A stretch of DNA of 44,626 nucleotides from an uncultured Bacteroidota bacterium. Its GTDB lineage: Bacteria; Bacteroidota; Bacteroidia; Bacteroidales; GCA-2748055. The notes under the pieces are model-generated. The model was not told the origin of the DNA. It saw nothing but the letters and a program-made list of their open reading frames with translations, and searched no databases. The stretch is from positions 1-44,626 of the forward strand of contig CAKZNC010000225.1 of assembly GCA_937129385.1 (NCBI GenBank). The letters run 5' to 3'. A program made the translations under genes and the position numbers. Positions 19,040 through 27,331 of the stretch are shown here, in pieces (position 1 is the first letter of the stretch; the number at the start of each line of letters is the position of its first letter).

Positions 19040-19630
19040 TTATTCCGGCTGGTGATATTTTTCAAATCCTTCCACCTCTTTGACGATACGCTTGAATATT
19101 TGCTCTATTGTTCCAATTCCATCTACCGCGACATGCTTGTGCATTTTCTCATAGTAATAGGTGACCGGAATTGTCTGGCGTTCGTAGACATCGATCCTGT
19201 TATTGATGGTCTCCTCGTTGTCGTCGGACCTTCCGCTCTCCTCACCTCTCTTCACAAGCCGCTTCAACAGCTCCTCCCTTGGAACATCCAGTGAGATCTC
19301 CATGGTCACTCGCTCATCATAGTCGGTCAGTGCTTTCCTCAATTCCCTGGCCTGCTCTACGGTCCTGGGAAATCCGTCAAAAATAAATCCTTTTCCCGCT
19401 TTGTGCTCCTCGAGCTGCTTCTTGATCATTCCGATCACGATCTCATCGGGAACAAGCTCTCCCGCATCCATGATCTTCTTCGCTTCCAGTCCCAATTTGG
19501 TCTGATTCGCGACCTCACTCCTGAGGAGATCACCCGTGGAGATATGGACAAGGTTGTACTTCTTTGCAAGTTTCACTGCCTGGGTACCCTTCCCGGATCC
19601 GGGAGGGCCGAACAATACAATGTTTAACAT
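19040..19630 (-). CDS. adk: Adenylate kinase
   Basis: The 196-residue enzyme interconverts ATP + AMP with 2 ADP. The P-loop GPPGSGKGTQ (7-16), HISTGDLLRSE (AMP site) and FDGFPRT (about 81-87) are intact. The LID region is the short form with no zinc cysteines (KRGEESGRSDDNEETI), which explains the length below 214. A -7-like box TACTTTTG lies on the minus strand at 19669-19676, 38 nt before the start, so adk may have its own promoter even though hpt is only 59 nt upstream. Confidence 0.96.
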   Translation of the reverse strand: MLNIVLFGPPGSGKGTQAVKLAKKYNLVHISTGDLLRSEVANQTKLGLEAKKIMDAGELVPDEIVIGMIKKQLEEHKAGKGFIFDGFPRTVEQARELRKALTDYDERVTMEISLDVPREELLKRLVKRGEESGRSDDNEETINNRIDVYERQTIPVTYYYEKMHKHVAVDGIGTIEQIFKRIVKEVEGFEKYHQPE

Positions 19631-19689
19631 TTTTCTGGTTGGTTATTTGAGTAAATAATTGTGCAGTGCAAAAGTAGCGAAATGATTCA

Positions 19690-20235
19690 TCAATCTTTCA
19701 CCAATGTATAGATTTCAGGCAGATTTCTCGCATACCCGTTATAATCCAGCCCGTATCCCAGGACAAATTCATTGGGTATCTCGAAACCCACGTAGTCGAG
19801 CTTCACCTCCTTCTGCAAAGCATCGGGCTTATGAAGCATGGTAGCAACCAGGATCTCCTTCGGTTCATATCCGCTCAGCTGCCTGACAATCGTATCCAGG
19901 GTAATTCCGGTATCAACGATGTCCTCCAATACGACAACGGTACGGTCCTTCAATTCCTGGTTGATCCCGATCAGCTGTTTCACTGTCCCCGAACTCTGGG
20001 TCCCTTCATAGGAGGCCAGTTTCAGGAAGGTGATCTGGCACGGGATGGAGATCTGCTTGAACAGGTCGCTTGCGAACATGAACGCACCGTTCAGGATACC
20101 AAGGAAAATGGGATTCTTATTGGCCAGGTCTTGGTTCATTTCCGAGGCGATCCGGGTCACCTCTTTCGTGATCTTCTCTTCTGAAATACTGGTTTCAAAG
20201 GTCAGTTCAAGGACCTTGATACGTTTTTTGGACAT
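19690..20235 (-). CDS. hpt: Hypoxanthine phosphoribosyltransferase
   Basis: This 181-residue purine-salvage enzyme converts hypoxanthine or guanine with PRPP to IMP or GMP. The PRPP-binding motif VVVLEDIVDTGITL (about 99-112, Glu-Asp pair) and the flexible-loop segment FLKLASYEGTQSSG (about 71-84) are clear, and VGFEIPNEFVLGYGLDYNG near the C-terminus holds the base-binding residues. It precedes adk on the same strand, a reasonable nucleotide-metabolism pairing. A TATCTTCG box on the minus strand (20251-20258) may be its -7 element. Confidence 0.95.
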   Translation of the reverse strand: MSKKRIKVLELTFETSISEEKITKEVTRIASEMNQDLANKNPIFLGILNGAFMFASDLFKQISIPCQITFLKLASYEGTQSSGTVKQLIGINQELKDRTVVVLEDIVDTGITLDTIVRQLSGYEPKEILVATMLHKPDALQKEVKLDYVGFEIPNEFVLGYGLDYNGYARNLPEIYTLVKD

Positions 20236-20278
20236 ACGTAAAAGTTTATGCGAAGATAAGGAATTTGAGGAAGGATTC

Positions 20279-21142
20279 TTAATAAACCGGTTCTACATTG
20301 TACCCCTCTTTCCTGAGCAATTTGATCACACCCTCCTCCCCGGTGAGGTGACCCGCCCCAAAAGCAATAAAGGAAGGTTGCGTTCCGGCAATTTCCATGA
20401 TCTTCGGGATCCAGTCCCGGTTCCTGTTCACAAGCAAGTTGTCATTGATCTCGGTGTATTCTTCCTCCATGTAGCGGTCCAGGATCACTTGCAAACCCAA
20501 AAGATCCTCTTCAAGGTATTTTGCCACCAATTCATCGGTCATCCCCTGCATTTCATTTTCGTCGTCAATGCTCAACAAAAGCATTTCAGCTGCATCTTCA
20601 AGCGGGATGGAATCCACAAACCCAAGTTGCTCACCCACCGTTTCAAGACCCACCACCTCGATACCCTGTTTACCCGCCAACTCTGTAAGTTTCTGTTCAA
20701 TTGAAACCGGCTGACAATCCAGGAAATACAGGATGGTCATCGATGATAAAAAGAAGGGTTTGATTCCAACAAGGGCAGCGAACGGTAATTCCATCTTATT
20801 GACGAAAAAATCTGAAACCTTTTTATATTCCTCCTCAGATAAATAATCCTTCGCCGTAGTCCCGTCCCTGAACATCATTCCCTGCTGAATGGTCAGCATG
20901 ATCTGTGGATCATCAAAATCAAGCTCCAGGACCAGCTGCTCACTCTGCTCCATTGCTTTTTCCACCTTTTCGGGAATGACCAGGTCATCCGGACACAACA
21001 TGTGAAACGTTCCAAAAATGTATGAAGGTGCATCAATTCCATTGCCGGTCACCTTCCATAACAGGCTCTTCTCAAGCTCCTGCGCATTCAGTAAAAATGT
21101 TACCGAGACCAGAATGATCAGTGTGAAATAAGTCTTTTTCAT
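20279..21142 (-). CDS. TraB/GumN-family secreted protein
   Basis: The 287-residue protein has a Sec signal peptide (1-20, ending LNAQ) and the TraB/GumN hallmarks: an N-terminal FGTFHMLCPDD motif (about 43-53), a central ELD (VLELDFDD), and a C-terminal GAGHLTGEEGVIKLL (about 260-274). The fold resembles the EreA/ChaN-like metalloprotease superfamily, in which GxxH and GxGH motifs bind metal. The exact biochemical role is not settled. It should act in the periplasm. The gene is divergent from purE, with a 274-bp shared upstream region. Confidence 0.88.
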   Translation of the reverse strand: MKKTYFTLIILVSVTFLLNAQELEKSLLWKVTGNGIDAPSYIFGTFHMLCPDDLVIPEKVEKAMEQSEQLVLELDFDDPQIMLTIQQGMMFRDGTTAKDYLSEEEYKKVSDFFVNKMELPFAALVGIKPFFLSSMTILYFLDCQPVSIEQKLTELAGKQGIEVVGLETVGEQLGFVDSIPLEDAAEMLLLSIDDENEMQGMTDELVAKYLEEDLLGLQVILDRYMEEEYTEINDNLLVNRNRDWIPKIMEIAGTQPSFIAFGAGHLTGEEGVIKLLRKEGYNVEPVY

Positions 21143-21416
21143 CAGCGTATCTTTTATTAATATAGCAAACAGAGGTCTTCCAATTGGCCCTACTGCCGCA
21201 GTATTCAGTCATAAAGGTAATGAATTCACCAAAATTCCAAACAGTTGGGGAATTGGCGCTTTTTTGCGAAATTTGTTTGCCCCATTATAAGGGAACATAT
21301 TCCCTCCCTGGCATGTTATGAATACTAAACTGAAGTATACAATCTACGGGCAGATTGTTCCGAAGTGAGAAATAAACAGTGCATTAATCAACCATTCAAC
21401 AATAAAAACAGACCAT

Positions 21417-21929
21417 ATGAACCCGAAAGTATCCATTATCATGGGATCCACATCCGACCTGCCGGTCATGGAACAGGCGGCAAAGATCCTCGACGAATTT
21501 GAAATTCCATTCGAAATAAACGCCCTCTCGGCACACCGTACACCCCAACAGGCCATGGATTTTGCCAGGGGAGCCTACAAACGTGGCATCAGGGTGATCA
21601 TTGCCGGGGCTGGCGGTGCAGCGCATCTCCCCGGAGTCGTGGCCGCACTCACACCTTTGCCGGTGATTGGCGTACCGGTGAAAGCATCTATCTCTCTCGA
21701 CGGATGGGATTCCCTCCTCTCCATCGTTCAAATGCCTCCAGGCATCCCTGTAGCAACTGTCGGAATTGATGGCGCAAGAAATGCCGGTATCCTGGCAGCA
21801 CAGATTCTGGCAACCGGAGATGAAGGTGTCATGCGAAAAATGGAATCTTTCAAATCCAGCCTCGAAAGCAAGATCGTCAAGGCAAATGAGAAGCTGAAAG
21901 CTGTAAAATATAAATTCAAGACCAACTGA
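21417..21929 (+). CDS. purE: N5-carboxyaminoimidazole ribonucleotide mutase
   Basis: The 170-residue enzyme moves the carboxyl group of N5-CAIR to C4 in purine synthesis. Class I PurE motifs are present: GSTSDLPVMEQAA (about 10-22), SAHRTP (about 40-45, His 42 region) and AGAGGAAHLPGVVA (about 62-75). The chain ends with a charged amphipathic helix. No purK is adjacent. A hairpin at 22027-22052 lies about 100 bp downstream and could mark the end of the transcript, although it lacks a T-tract. Confidence 0.95.
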   Translation: MNPKVSIIMGSTSDLPVMEQAAKILDEFEIPFEINALSAHRTPQQAMDFARGAYKRGIRVIIAGAGGAAHLPGVVAALTPLPVIGVPVKASISLDGWDSLLSIVQMPPGIPVATVGIDGARNAGILAAQILATGDEGVMRKMESFKSSLESKIVKANEKLKAVKYKFKTN

Positions 21930-22026
21930 TCCTGCAGTTCCCGGTCCGGACATCTGCTGCAACCATCACAAATCGTAAATAATCTCTCATTGACCTTCGA
22001 GATTTAAGTCCCTGGTCACATTAACA

Positions 22027-22052
22027 GGCAGGGGGAACATAATTCCCCTGCC
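22027..22052. repeat. Perfect inverted repeat between purE and the next gene
   Basis: GGCAGGGG at 22027-22034 pairs with CCCCTGCC at 22045-22052; two further pairs shorten the loop to six bases. It ends 5 nt before the ATG at 22058, where it would hide a ribosome-binding region, and has no following T-run. It may be a purE terminator or a translational control hairpin. Confidence 0.6.
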
Positions 22053-22057
22053 GGAAG

Positions 22058-22933
22058 ATGTGCAACAGGAACCTTTCCAGAAATATAAAGCAACCAGGAC
22101 CGATCGGTTCTCAGGTGAAATCAGGACTCCTGTACCTGCCACTGCTCCTTTGCCTGTGTCTGCAGCAACAGGTCTGCGCACAGGTGACCACCATCGAGGC
22201 AACCATGCTGTCGTTGGGAAAGATGCACGCGCTGCCAGGACCGGCACATGCCTATGGTGAAAATCCCGCAAATCTTGCCGGGGCCGAATCCTGGATCCTG
22301 ACAACTTATCACAATCGACCCTTCCTCTTAAAGGATCTCGGGGTATACGGAATTTCTGCCGTGATACCAGCATTCCCGGGGTTTCTCCGTGGCAGTATTT
22401 CCACGTATGGAATTCCCGGTTACCAGGAATTCAATACAAAAGCCGGGTACGGTATGCATCTTTCCGACCGGATCTCAGCCGGCGTCAGTATTCAGTATAC
22501 AAACATACGCACCAGGCAGGAATGGAACTACCTGTGGACCCTCGGCAGCTCACTGGGGATGTCGTACAAATTCTCCCCCGGCACCATTGCGGCACTGTGC
22601 CTGGTCAACCCAATCACTGTAGGAAATCAAAACAGCTACGGCCCACTCTATCCCTCCGAAATTGCAGGCGGAATAAAACATTTGATCTACCCGGGAACAT
22701 GGTGGTTCAATGAAATTGCTTTTCTGCAGGATCACGGGATGCAATTCAAAACTGCGCTGGCCTGCATGCTGCACGAACGCGTTCAACTCCTCGGCGGATT
22801 GCATACCTCGCCTGCTTCCCTCTCTTTCGGTGTCCGCTGTGCCCTGGACATACTTCTCACTGATATTGCTTTTGCCTGGTCGTCTAACACTGGGATCCAT
22901 CCAGCCATAACGATCACATATGTGCCGCGATGA
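22058..22933 (+). CDS. Predicted outer-membrane protein, PorV/PorQ-like
   Basis: This 291-residue protein has a signal peptide whose hydrophobic core, LLYLPLLLCLCL, precedes VCAQ at about residue 42. The mature part is beta-rich with PAHAYGENPANLAG and GIPGYQEFNTKAGYGMHLSD, the pattern of PorV/PorQ-like barrels in Bacteroidota, in which an early N-P-A motif is common. A GTG at 22115 would give a compact signal peptide starting VKSGLLYL and avoids the hairpin just before 22058, so the true start may be there. The end overlaps the next gene by 4 nt, implying a two-gene unit. Function unknown. Confidence 0.7.
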   Translation: MCNRNLSRNIKQPGPIGSQVKSGLLYLPLLLCLCLQQQVCAQVTTIEATMLSLGKMHALPGPAHAYGENPANLAGAESWILTTYHNRPFLLKDLGVYGISAVIPAFPGFLRGSISTYGIPGYQEFNTKAGYGMHLSDRISAGVSIQYTNIRTRQEWNYLWTLGSSLGMSYKFSPGTIAALCLVNPITVGNQNSYGPLYPSEIAGGIKHLIYPGTWWFNEIAFLQDHGMQFKTALACMLHERVQLLGGLHTSPASLSFGVRCALDILLTDIAFAWSSNTGIHPAITITYVPR

Positions 22934-24933
22934 GTCGACTGTTGCTCATAATCACCATGGTAGCATTTGTTATTAAAAGTGCTTTTCCGCAGGAACCTCC
23001 TCCTGCCGAATCCATTGTTCTTGAGTTGCTGGATGCAGGGAATACCGGCGATGCCGAGCAGCTCTGTGAAACGGTAAGAATACTGCAATCCCAACCCGTT
23101 GACCTGAATTCATGCAGCGACCAGGATCTGACTGAAACCGGCCTGTTCACCCCCTTCCAGGTATGGGGAATCCTGGAGCACAGGCGTAAGTTCGGTGCCT
23201 TCCTGACCATTTATGAGCTGGCCGCGATCCCAGGATTTTCAAAGTCCTTCGTTGAACAGGTCTCTTCCATGCTGAATTGCTCACCGGACCAGTCAGCTGG
23301 TTCGTCAAGGCAAACGCAGGGATTGTTCCTCTCGAATCTCGCCATCAAATACCCACCGGCAGCAGGTCATCTTTCCAACGATTCCATGCCTGCCTATTTC
23401 CCGGGGGGACCGCTGAAAATAACTCAGCGGGCCAGGTACAGCGTGGGTGAACGAATTGTATGCGGACTGGCTTTCGAGAAGGATGCCGGGGAGCGGATAT
23501 CCAATAACTCGGTCCCGGAGCACCTGACCGGATATGTTCAGTATAAACCCAAAAAGCTGTTTCGAAATATCGTGGCTGGAAATTTTCGGCTGCACAGGGG
23601 TATGGGGCTGGTGCACGGTACCGGGTTCATCACGGGAACCAGCGGATTGGAGATGAATGGGTACCGACGGTCCTATGCAAAACCGTTTGCCTCCACCATG
23701 GAATACGATTATTTACGCGGTTTTTATGCTGAATGGAACGCCGGAGGGTGGAGTTCCGACTTTTATATTTCATACAGGCAACCGGATATCTCATTCTTCA
23801 ATTTTGCATCGCCCTTCAACCTCTTTGAACAGATCAGGAAGACGGGTATGCACCGTACACCAGGAGAACGAAATGGCACCGGACTGGCAAACCTGTTCTC
23901 ATCCGGGGCAAGTATCAACAGGGCAGGTCAGCACCACTATTCAGGGTGCTCGATCAGCCGGTCAGGGATATCGCTGACAGGAAGAGGTCGGGATTCCCTT
24001 GCATTGCAGGATGCCCTGGCTACCTCCAGGAGCAATTTGTCGGTCTACAGCGTCGGTTTCTGGAACAGTATTGAGGTCTTTGGTGAACTGGCGACTGACG
24101 GCGAACTCGATTTTGCTCTGATTGGCGGTGGTTCCTTAACAGTAAATCCTGCATTGGATGTGGTCCTCGCTGTGAGATACTACCAGTCGGACTATACAGG
24201 TCAGATGCCTCGTGCCCATGGTGCGGCTGACGATCCGGAAAATTTGCGTGGGATGAACGTGGGGCTCAGGATCACACCCTGTGACCGGACGAGGGTTTCG
24301 GTACATGCTGACCTGTCGGGGCACATCAGCATTACCGGCCCGGATGAACTCCCTGGCTGGAGAGAACTGCTGGACATCAGGGTAACACATGGATCCCGAT
24401 CGGAGCAGAAGTTTGTACTTAGGCTGGTTGGTAAAAAGAGGGAAATGCACAGTATACCCGGGGTGATGCTACGGAAGTCATATTTCACGGAAAAGAAGGC
24501 CGCTGGTCAGGTCCAATATTCGGGCAACCTTTCCGACCAGGTGGGGATCTCGGGTCGTTGTATATATTCCATTCTTCAGGAAGATAAAGATATATACAGG
24601 TCATGGCTGGCCTATTGCCAGGCGCGTTGGGAGCCTTCGGAACGTGTAAAGCTGACTTACAGGTTTCAGCTTTTCGATGCCCGGGAATGGAGGAACAGGA
24701 TCTACACTTACGAACCCGGGCTCAGGTACAGCTTCAGCTTTCCCTCGGTCTATGGCAGGGGGCAGAAAAATATCCTTATCGCGGCATTGGAAATCGATTC
24801 CAGGATCACCCTGCGGTCAAAGATCGGGATAACAAAATATGCCCATAGAAGGGAGATCGGCTCGGGACAGGACACCCGGGCCGGCAACAGGTTGCTGGAC
24901 CTGGAATTTCAGTTCCAGGTGAAACTGTATTAA
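22930..24933 (+). CDS. Exported protein with ComEA-like helix-hairpin-helix and a beta-barrel-like C-terminus
   Basis: The 667-residue product has a signal peptide (1-21, ending AFPQ), then a helix-hairpin-helix region (about 56-112) with VDLNSCSDQDL, a GILEHRRKFGAF hairpin and AAIPGFS, as in ComEA DNA-binding domains. The remaining 550 residues are rich in alternating aromatic strands and Gly/Arg turns, ending in LEFQFQVKLY, consistent with an outer-membrane barrel. This architecture is known in Bacteroidota as an uncharacterised helix-hairpin-helix protein; a role in DNA contact at the envelope is only an inference from the domain. It overlaps the previous gene by ATGA. Confidence 0.82.
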   Translation: MSRLLLIITMVAFVIKSAFPQEPPPAESIVLELLDAGNTGDAEQLCETVRILQSQPVDLNSCSDQDLTETGLFTPFQVWGILEHRRKFGAFLTIYELAAIPGFSKSFVEQVSSMLNCSPDQSAGSSRQTQGLFLSNLAIKYPPAAGHLSNDSMPAYFPGGPLKITQRARYSVGERIVCGLAFEKDAGERISNNSVPEHLTGYVQYKPKKLFRNIVAGNFRLHRGMGLVHGTGFITGTSGLEMNGYRRSYAKPFASTMEYDYLRGFYAEWNAGGWSSDFYISYRQPDISFFNFASPFNLFEQIRKTGMHRTPGERNGTGLANLFSSGASINRAGQHHYSGCSISRSGISLTGRGRDSLALQDALATSRSNLSVYSVGFWNSIEVFGELATDGELDFALIGGGSLTVNPALDVVLAVRYYQSDYTGQMPRAHGAADDPENLRGMNVGLRITPCDRTRVSVHADLSGHISITGPDELPGWRELLDIRVTHGSRSEQKFVLRLVGKKREMHSIPGVMLRKSYFTEKKAAGQVQYSGNLSDQVGISGRCIYSILQEDKDIYRSWLAYCQARWEPSERVKLTYRFQLFDAREWRNRIYTYEPGLRYSFSFPSVYGRGQKNILIAALEIDSRITLRSKIGITKYAHRREIGSGQDTRAGNRLLDLEFQFQVKLY

Positions 24934-24965
24934 ATGAAGGATTGAGTAAAACAGAAAGAGGCCTA

Positions 24966-25289
24966 TTAGTCCTCCCTTCTTCGCTTTTTCTTGCTGCTGG
25001 CACCCTTACCTCCAAGGAAACCCCAACCTCCGGAGCCAAGGACAAAACCAAAGGCATACCAGATGCCGTTATTGTTTGGCGCATAAACGGAAACATCGTC
25101 CCGCCAGATCATTGCCACCAGGTCGATCGGGGCGATGATGCCATGCCATAGCCCGTTCCAGAAGCCGTAGTTCTTTCCATCGACACATTCTGTAACGTCC
25201 TCATAATTAGAACAACCTGTGATGATAAATATAAAAACAAGGGCTAGCAAAAGGTAGGGAGAGAGATTCCTGGTTGCGGTTCTTTTCAT
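24966..25289 (-). CDS. Small conserved-type lipoprotein/membrane protein
   Basis: The 107-residue protein has a lipobox, FIITGC (Cys 26), after a hydrophobic signal. The mature part contains NGLWHGIIAPIDLVAMIW and GIWYAFGFVLGSGGWGFLGG, two short hydrophobic stretches, and ends in a basic-acidic tail KKKRRRED. The layout recalls a small Bacteroidota family of unknown function with a W-H-G-I-I-A-P core. It is 69 nt after the recJ stop codon on the same strand and convergent with the gene at 22930-24933. No function is assigned. Confidence 0.8.
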   Translation of the reverse strand: MKRTATRNLSPYLLLALVFIFIITGCSNYEDVTECVDGKNYGFWNGLWHGIIAPIDLVAMIWRDDVSVYAPNNNGIWYAFGFVLGSGGWGFLGGKGASSKKKRRRED

Positions 25290-25358
25290 GACGAATAGGA
25301 TTGATTTATGCAGGTAAGTTTACAAATATTGTGCCCCGATTGCAAAAACCGTCGTAAA

Positions 25359-27074
25359 TCAGTCAAATTTAAGATCCTTGATATTGAGCTGGGTACTTCT
25401 CCTGCCGCGGTATTCATTTTCCTCTACCGAATAGACGATATCAAAAGATTTTCCCTGGGTGATCTTGTCAAACTGCTTCCCCTGCTGAAAAGCAATCGCT
25501 GTAAACACCTTGAATGGATTCTCCTCCTGGACCAGGTTGAGCCGCAGGTGATCCCCCGCTGCTCCAACACGTTTTCCCATCCCGTTGTCGGAAACATTTT
25601 CAGTGAGGAATACGGGTGCAGTGTTTTCCGGTCCGAATGGGCTGAACTGATTCAGGACCCGCACAAATTTCTCATCTATGTCAGATAATTGCAGCTCTGT
25701 ATCGATCTCAACAACCGGGATCAGCTGATCGGTATCGACATGTTCATTGATGTATTCCTCGAACCGCTTTGTGAAATGCTTGATGTTGCTGATCTTCATG
25801 GTGAGTCCGGCTGCATACTTGTGTCCGCCGAAATTTTCCAGCAGGTCACTGCAGGATTCGATGGCCTGGTAAAGGTCAAATCCGTTGACCGAACGAGCCG
25901 AACCGGTGGCCATTCCGTTGGACCTGGTGAGGACAACCGTCGGCCGGTAATAATGTTCCATCAGCCGCGAGGCCACGATACCGATCACTCCCTTGTGCCA
26001 ATCCGGGTTATAAAGCACCGTTGATTTCTGATCCTGCAGCAGTTTGTCTTTTTGAATCATTTCAACAGCCTGCCGGGTGATCGAGGCATCTACATCCCTT
26101 CTTTCAGTATTGATCAGGTTGATATTTTTACTGATGGACATGGCCTCTTCCATCTCTTCACTCACGAGCAGCCCAACTGCTGTATTCCCCGATTCCATGC
26201 GTCCCGCTGCATTCAGCCTGGGCCCGATCTTAAAAATAATATCTTCGATGGTCATCTCCCTGTTGTTCAGTTGAGCGACATTTTTTATGGCCTGCAACCC
26301 GATCCTAGGGGATTTTGCGAGCGTTTGTAAGCCGAAATGGGCGAGCACCCGGTTTTCTCCGTTGATGGAGACGATATCGGAGGCGATGCTCACAACAACC
26401 AGGTCAAGAAAATGGGTGATGGCATCTAAGTCAAGCTCCATTTTTAAAGCCAGGGCCTGGATCAATTTAAATCCCACGCCGCAACCCGACAATTCCTCGA
26501 AGGGATAGGAGCAGTCGGCCCGTTTCGGATCCAGCACTGCAACGGCATCCGGTAATTTATCCCCTGGGGTATGATGGTCACAGATGATGAAATCGATCCC
26601 CTTGGTCCGCGCATAATCCACCTTGTCCACTGCCTTGATGCCACAATCAAGTGCAATGATCAGCCTGCACCCTTTTTCCGCGGCAAAATCAATTCCTTTT
26701 TTCGAGACTCCGTAACCTTCACTGTACCTGTCGGGAATGTAAGAATAAACCTGGTTCAGGTGATCCTTCAGAAAGGAATAAACCAATGCCACGGCTGTTG
26801 TTCCGTCTACATCATAATCCCCGTAGATCAATACATCTTCTTTGTGATCAATGGCAGTCATGATTCGACTCACAGCAACTTCCATATCTTTCATCAGGAA
26901 AGGGTCGTGAAGCTGACTCAGCTGGGGACGAAAAAATGCTTTGGCACCATCGAAGGTATGAATGCCCCGTTGAACGAGCAGGTTGGCAAGTACTTTATTG
27001 ATCCCCAGGGACCTGCTAAGTGCAAGCACCTCGGCCTCCGGCCCCTGTGATTTTATGATCCAGTTCTTTTCCAT
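25359..27074 (-). CDS. recJ: Single-stranded-DNA-specific exonuclease RecJ
   Basis: The 571-residue 5'-to-3' nuclease acts in recombination and mismatch repair. DHH-family motifs are in order: GDYDVDG (85-91), ALDCGI (about 141-146), CDHHTPG (165-171) with the signature DHH, and PRLNAAGRM around 280; the DHHA1 domain has GGHKYAAGL (about 415-423), followed by the OB-like C-terminal domain. Length is typical for the family. It is divergent from lysS, with 257 bp between the start codons, and leads into the small lipoprotein gene. Confidence 0.96.
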   Translation of the reverse strand: MEKNWIIKSQGPEAEVLALSRSLGINKVLANLLVQRGIHTFDGAKAFFRPQLSQLHDPFLMKDMEVAVSRIMTAIDHKEDVLIYGDYDVDGTTAVALVYSFLKDHLNQVYSYIPDRYSEGYGVSKKGIDFAAEKGCRLIIALDCGIKAVDKVDYARTKGIDFIICDHHTPGDKLPDAVAVLDPKRADCSYPFEELSGCGVGFKLIQALALKMELDLDAITHFLDLVVVSIASDIVSINGENRVLAHFGLQTLAKSPRIGLQAIKNVAQLNNREMTIEDIIFKIGPRLNAAGRMESGNTAVGLLVSEEMEEAMSISKNINLINTERRDVDASITRQAVEMIQKDKLLQDQKSTVLYNPDWHKGVIGIVASRLMEHYYRPTVVLTRSNGMATGSARSVNGFDLYQAIESCSDLLENFGGHKYAAGLTMKISNIKHFTKRFEEYINEHVDTDQLIPVVEIDTELQLSDIDEKFVRVLNQFSPFGPENTAPVFLTENVSDNGMGKRVGAAGDHLRLNLVQEENPFKVFTAIAFQQGKQFDKITQGKSFDIVYSVEENEYRGRRSTQLNIKDLKFD

Positions 27075-27294
27075 CCCCTCCGTTCAGATAATATACAAAA
27101 ATAACATAATCGACGGTCTTTACTCCCCGACCCTACAGTTTTATACACTAATTCTTTAACCGCCTGATTCCATCTTTAAAATGTTAATGTGATAAGGGTT
27201 GAATAACTCGTGTTAAAGATGCAAATTGTAAAGAATAAGCCCCGAACATTTCAATTTTCACCACCTGACTTTCGCCATTCACCTTTTTTCCAAT

Positions 27295-27302
27295 TATCTT
27301 TG
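27295..27302 (+). promoter_or_regulatory. Putative -7 box of lysS
   Basis: TATCTTTG fits TAnnTTTG and lies 29 nt before the lysS ATG. The -33 position has no clean TTG, so the call rests on one element. Confidence 0.4.
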
Positions 27303-27331
27303 CCGCAGCTTATTCATTCATAAACATTTTC

